Program-made: the position numbers and the translations under genes
In this document: positions 61,396 to 64,000 of the stretch, piece after piece
Layout: each line of letters opens with the position of its first letter
Position numbering within the stretch: position 1 is the stretch's first letter
The notes under the pieces: model-generated
What the model was told of the DNA's origin: nothing
What the model saw: only the letters and a program-made list of their open reading frames with translations
Database searches by the model: none
Assembly (NCBI GenBank): GCA_020636675.1
Contig: JACJXK010000013.1
Coordinates: 1-64,000, forward strand
Origin: Prevotellaceae bacterium
Lineage (GTDB): Bacteria > Bacteroidota > Bacteroidia > Bacteroidales > Paludibacteraceae
Length of the DNA stretch: 64,000 nt
Direction of reading: 5' to 3'

Positions 61396-62181
61396 TTATT
61401 TCAGCATATCCATCAATTCGTTTAATGTCACGGCCTTGTAGCTGGATGGAACGGTGAAGTCGAAATTGAGATCTTTATTGATCTCTATTTTCTTGTATTC
61501 TATGTCCAGCTGGTTGTTTTTAGTGCCGTCGTTCATGGAGAAATTGATCTGATGGGGAAAGAAATATCCGTTTTCGAGTGCGTTGAACTTTGAGTAGCTC
61601 CAACGTAGGGAATATGGCTCTCCATCTGCGAAGAGGGAGGCCGATTGTACCCGATATTCTGAGTCTACGGTGAATTCCTGGAGTATTTTGTTTTTGCTGT
61701 ATTGTAGCATTGTCAGATCCATGATTTTTGCCTCTTTGAAGTCGGATAGCCTGGGTGCATCGGACTGGTCGTACAGAAACAGTCCGTTTGTCAGGATGGA
61801 TTGGAATGTGTTGTAGTTTATTTCTATTCCCATGTCCTTGTTGAGATTGGCGAAAGATGCGGTGAAATATTTTTTATGGATCCGGTCCAAGATGGTGAAG
61901 TTGTCTTGTGTTATGGTGGCTCTTGCTACTTCCATGCCAAGAAATGGTTGGATGGAGATCATAATCAGACTATCCTTCCGGATGCGGATGGATCCGTTCA
62001 CATTGAAGGAGTTCTGGTTCTGTACAATGGTGAATGTGGCTTTGGAGGAGCTGAATGTGTTATATTCCAGTGTGCTGAATTCCGACTTCTCCGTTGTTGT
62101 CAGTCCTTTCTTGCTTTTGCATGCGGACATACAAAGTGCAAGAACCATTAATAATCCTATTATCTTATTTCTATTCGACAT
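61396..62181 (-). CDS. DUF4292 lipoprotein
   Basis: A 261-residue protein with a lipoprotein signal peptide (LLMVLALCMSACKSKKGL, Cys near 20). The mature part has the alternating strands of a LolA/LppX-like half-barrel (STLEYNTFSSSKATFTIVQNQNSFNVNGSIRIRKDSLIMISIQPFLGMEVARA) and fits DUF4292. Proteins of this fold bind lipid or lipoprotein acyl chains. Overlaps the upstream TPR gene by 11 bp and is 2 bp from the EnvC-like gene. Its function is not established. Confidence 0.85.
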   Translation of the reverse strand: MSNRNKIIGLLMVLALCMSACKSKKGLTTTEKSEFSTLEYNTFSSSKATFTIVQNQNSFNVNGSIRIRKDSLIMISIQPFLGMEVARATITQDNFTILDRIHKKYFTASFANLNKDMGIEINYNTFQSILTNGLFLYDQSDAPRLSDFKEAKIMDLTMLQYSKNKILQEFTVDSEYRVQSASLFADGEPYSLRWSYSKFNALENGYFFPHQINFSMNDGTKNNQLDIEYKKIEINKDLNFDFTVPSSYKAVTLNELMDMLK

Positions 62182-63925
62182 AAATTCCTGTTTCTGTTTT
62201 TTGTTTCAGTTTTTCCAACCCCTCGTATCCTGTTTCTCTGTTGCTCTCTTTTCTGATGGAGAGTGCCTTCTTCCATGCTTCGGCGGCTTTCTCCGTCTCT
62301 CCGTTTTTGTAGAGGATGTCGCCGTAGTGCTCCATGACATCTGGATCGGTGGAGCCTCCGTTTTTATAGGCTTGTTCTATATACATCAATGCCGGAAGGT
62401 AGCTTCCTTGTTTAAAGTACACCCATGCGTAGGTGTCTAGGAAGATGGCGCTTGTGGGATTTGCCTGAACGGATATTCCGCTCATGCGTTCCGCTTTTTG
62501 CAGCTCTTTTCCTTCGACGGAAAGGGCGTACGCATAGTTGTTGAGTACGAGTATGTTTTTCTCATTATAGACAAGAGCGGAGTCGTATGCGGCATAAGAC
62601 AGTTCTCTTTTCCCCATGGAAGAGTAGACGTCTCCTATGCTTCCTTGGATGGCCGATGCCATAGGAAGGTTGGTCTCCTTCAGTAATTCGACGGCTTTTG
62701 TCCATTCGTTGATGGCGGCTTCTGGTTGATTTTGCATCTGGTAGGCAGAGCCCAACATATAATAGAAGTTCGGATTCTTCGGAAAATGTTCAATCGCTTC
62801 TGTGCAGGAATTGATGACATTTATGGTGTCGTTCTGCAGCGAATAGTAGTTCACCAGAAGATTCCAAGAGTCTTCGTACTTTGGATTTATCTCTAATGCT
62901 TGTTTTAAATAGCGGAATCCGTTCATATCCTTCTTGTCCAAGAGAAAGGACGAATAGGCTAGGTAAGGGAGCTCCTCGTCCGGGTATGTGTGGATCATGT
63001 CGATGAAAACGGAGTCTCCGATTTGAGACATGACGAGCGAGTCTTGTGCGATATAGGATAGGACATTCTTCTTTATCTCCATGTCGGCGGTGCTGTCGCG
63101 CAATACTTTCCGTACTAGCGACAGTCCCTCTTTCTCCCTTTTGTTGGAGAGGTAAAACATGGCTAGTTGTGTGTTGGCGGTGGCGTCATTGGGATATTTT
63201 GCCAGTACTGCCTTGTATGTGTTTTCTGCTTTCTTGTTTTTTTGTATGGCCAGATAAAGGTCTCCTTTCAGCACCTGGTATTTTGGATCCTTGGGGAAGG
63301 CTTTTATCAATGCGTCCAGCTCCTTGAATGCTTTTTTCTCATCTCCCATGGCCACGTAGATTTTGAATTTCTCCAAGGTGATGCGGTCGTTGATGCCGTA
63401 TGATTCCTCCATCTTGTTGTAGGCGTCCAAGGCTTTGTCTGCCAAATTCATCTGTGTGTATAGCTGCGCCAATACGTAATAGTAATATTCCACATTAGAC
63501 GGATGCTGTGTGGTAATGTCTTCGTAGGTGGCTGCGGCCTGTTCGTATTCCTGGTTCTGGATGTAGAGTTGTGCTAGTACTTGTTTCATCCAGATGTTGG
63601 AAGGTTCGAGCGTCACGGCCTTCTTCATGAAATTCTTGGCTATTCCCGTCCTTCCGGCAGAGATGTTTAGGTTGGCTAGTTCCGAATAGACGGCTGCTTT
63701 ATTTGTGTTCAGACATAGGCATCTCAATAGATTGTCGGCGGCTTCAGACAGGTTGCCCTTCGACTTTTGTCGGAGTGCCTCCAAATAGAAATACTGAAAT
63801 TTGCGCTCTTGGATGCTGTCGATGGACGTTTCCCTGTCATTCTTCACCTTGTTTGTAGCCAATGCGGGAAGAGAGAATGATTGCAAGAAGATTGCAAGTA
63901 ATAATATGGATTTCAGTGTTTTCAT
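62171..63925 (-). CDS. Exported tetratricopeptide-repeat protein
   Basis: A protein of about 584 residues. Signal peptide (MKTLKSILLLAIFLQSFSLPALA) precedes at least a dozen TPR units, e.g. AAVYSELANLNISAGRTGIA, PNFYYMLGSAYQMQNQPEAA and DVMEHYGDILYKNGETEKAA. It should form a curved periplasmic or outer-membrane-associated scaffold. The ATG at 63925 gives a clean signal peptide; a TTG at 63937 is less likely. It follows dut by 31 bp and overlaps the DUF4292 gene, so these are one operon; the repeated association across the order suggests an envelope role, which is inference. Confidence 0.88.
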   Translation of the reverse strand: MKTLKSILLLAIFLQSFSLPALATNKVKNDRETSIDSIQERKFQYFYLEALRQKSKGNLSEAADNLLRCLCLNTNKAAVYSELANLNISAGRTGIAKNFMKKAVTLEPSNIWMKQVLAQLYIQNQEYEQAAATYEDITTQHPSNVEYYYYVLAQLYTQMNLADKALDAYNKMEESYGINDRITLEKFKIYVAMGDEKKAFKELDALIKAFPKDPKYQVLKGDLYLAIQKNKKAENTYKAVLAKYPNDATANTQLAMFYLSNKREKEGLSLVRKVLRDSTADMEIKKNVLSYIAQDSLVMSQIGDSVFIDMIHTYPDEELPYLAYSSFLLDKKDMNGFRYLKQALEINPKYEDSWNLLVNYYSLQNDTINVINSCTEAIEHFPKNPNFYYMLGSAYQMQNQPEAAINEWTKAVELLKETNLPMASAIQGSIGDVYSSMGKRELSYAAYDSALVYNEKNILVLNNYAYALSVEGKELQKAERMSGISVQANPTSAIFLDTYAWVYFKQGSYLPALMYIEQAYKNGGSTDPDVMEHYGDILYKNGETEKAAEAWKKALSIRKESNRETGYEGLEKLKQKTETGIYVE

Positions 63926-63956
63926 TATTGTTGGCAAGTTATGTCAGATGTCTGTG

Positions 63957-64000
63957 TTATTTTGCTCCGGTGTGGCCAAATCCTCCATCTCCACGTTCTG
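63957..64000 (-). CDS. dut: dUTPase, C-terminal end only
   Basis: The last 13 codons and stop read ERGDGGFGHTGAK, which is motif V of trimeric dUTPases (RGxGGFGxTG), the flexible P-loop-like arm that closes over the nucleotide. The rest of the gene is beyond the right edge. The dut-TPR-DUF4292-EnvC order is common in Bacteroidota, which supports the call. Confidence 0.88.
   Translation of the reverse strand, partial: ERGDGGFGHTGAK

Noticed and set aside
1..64000. tRNA, rRNA and known riboswitches
   Set aside because: No cloverleaf with a TTCGA-type arm, no rRNA stretch and no recognisable riboswitch core was found by eye; a covariance-model scan would settle this.

Overview
The window looks like chromosomal DNA from an anaerobic member of the Bacteroidales (phylum Bacteroidota). 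Evidence: many genes are preceded by the phylum's -7 promoter element TAnnTTTG rather than an E. coli-type promoter; there is a TamL/TamB pair, an RprX/RprY two-component system, a type IX secretion sorting domain, the dut-TPR-DUF4292-EnvC cluster, and a PF09820 ATPase. I cannot name the genus. No rRNA, tRNA or CRISPR array was seen.

Layout. 1-6343: outer-membrane assembly pair tamL (running off the left edge) and tamB, the latter broken by one extra unit of a (GGAA)n tract. 6500-16699: NUDIX hydrolase, CPA2 antiporter, rprX-rprY, a secreted GH44 glycanase, an M42 aminopeptidase, and an unknown nuclease-like protein. 17306-23579: uvrC, a membrane glycosyltransferase-like protein, dtd, a U32 peptidase and dus, with four parS-like palindromes among them. 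23739-30246: polA, a polyprenyl synthase, deoC, a MazG-like protein and nadA. 30247-30880: a gene-free, AT-rich stretch with many DnaA-box-like 9-mers, proposed as oriC. 31647-43827: polysaccharide deacetylase, a three-gene metal-uptake-like locus with a TonB receptor, aroA, aroB, an Omp85-like barrel, a GNAT, a truncated AAA ATPase, an SDR and a porin-like protein. 44291-53908: serC, serA, GNAT, lipoprotein, pdxB, RRM protein, NSS transporter, Lrp and GNAT. 54094-56219: a repeat-rich accessory patch with an ISL3-family deletion derivative and a tiny membrane protein. 56337-64000: a leftward run from dut through TPR, DUF4292, EnvC, a Wzz-like protein, an oxidoreductase and a SpmAB-like protein to ybeY.

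The most interesting reading is that the window spans the chromosomal origin domain. Four near-identical parS palindromes lie at 20.5-23.6 kb, the DnaA-box cluster lies at 30.3-30.7 kb, flanking genes point away from it, and base skew on the + strand shifts from C-rich to more G- and T-rich across it. Superimposed on this is a family of at least eleven interspersed, MITE-like repeats (about 120-480 bp, both orientations, always between genes) with related ends and several small internal palindromes. No family member encodes a convincing protein.

All calls are from reading the sequence; no database search was run. Functions rest on motifs and family knowledge, and starts were chosen from -7 boxes, overlaps and start codons because Shine-Dalgarno signals are weak in this group.
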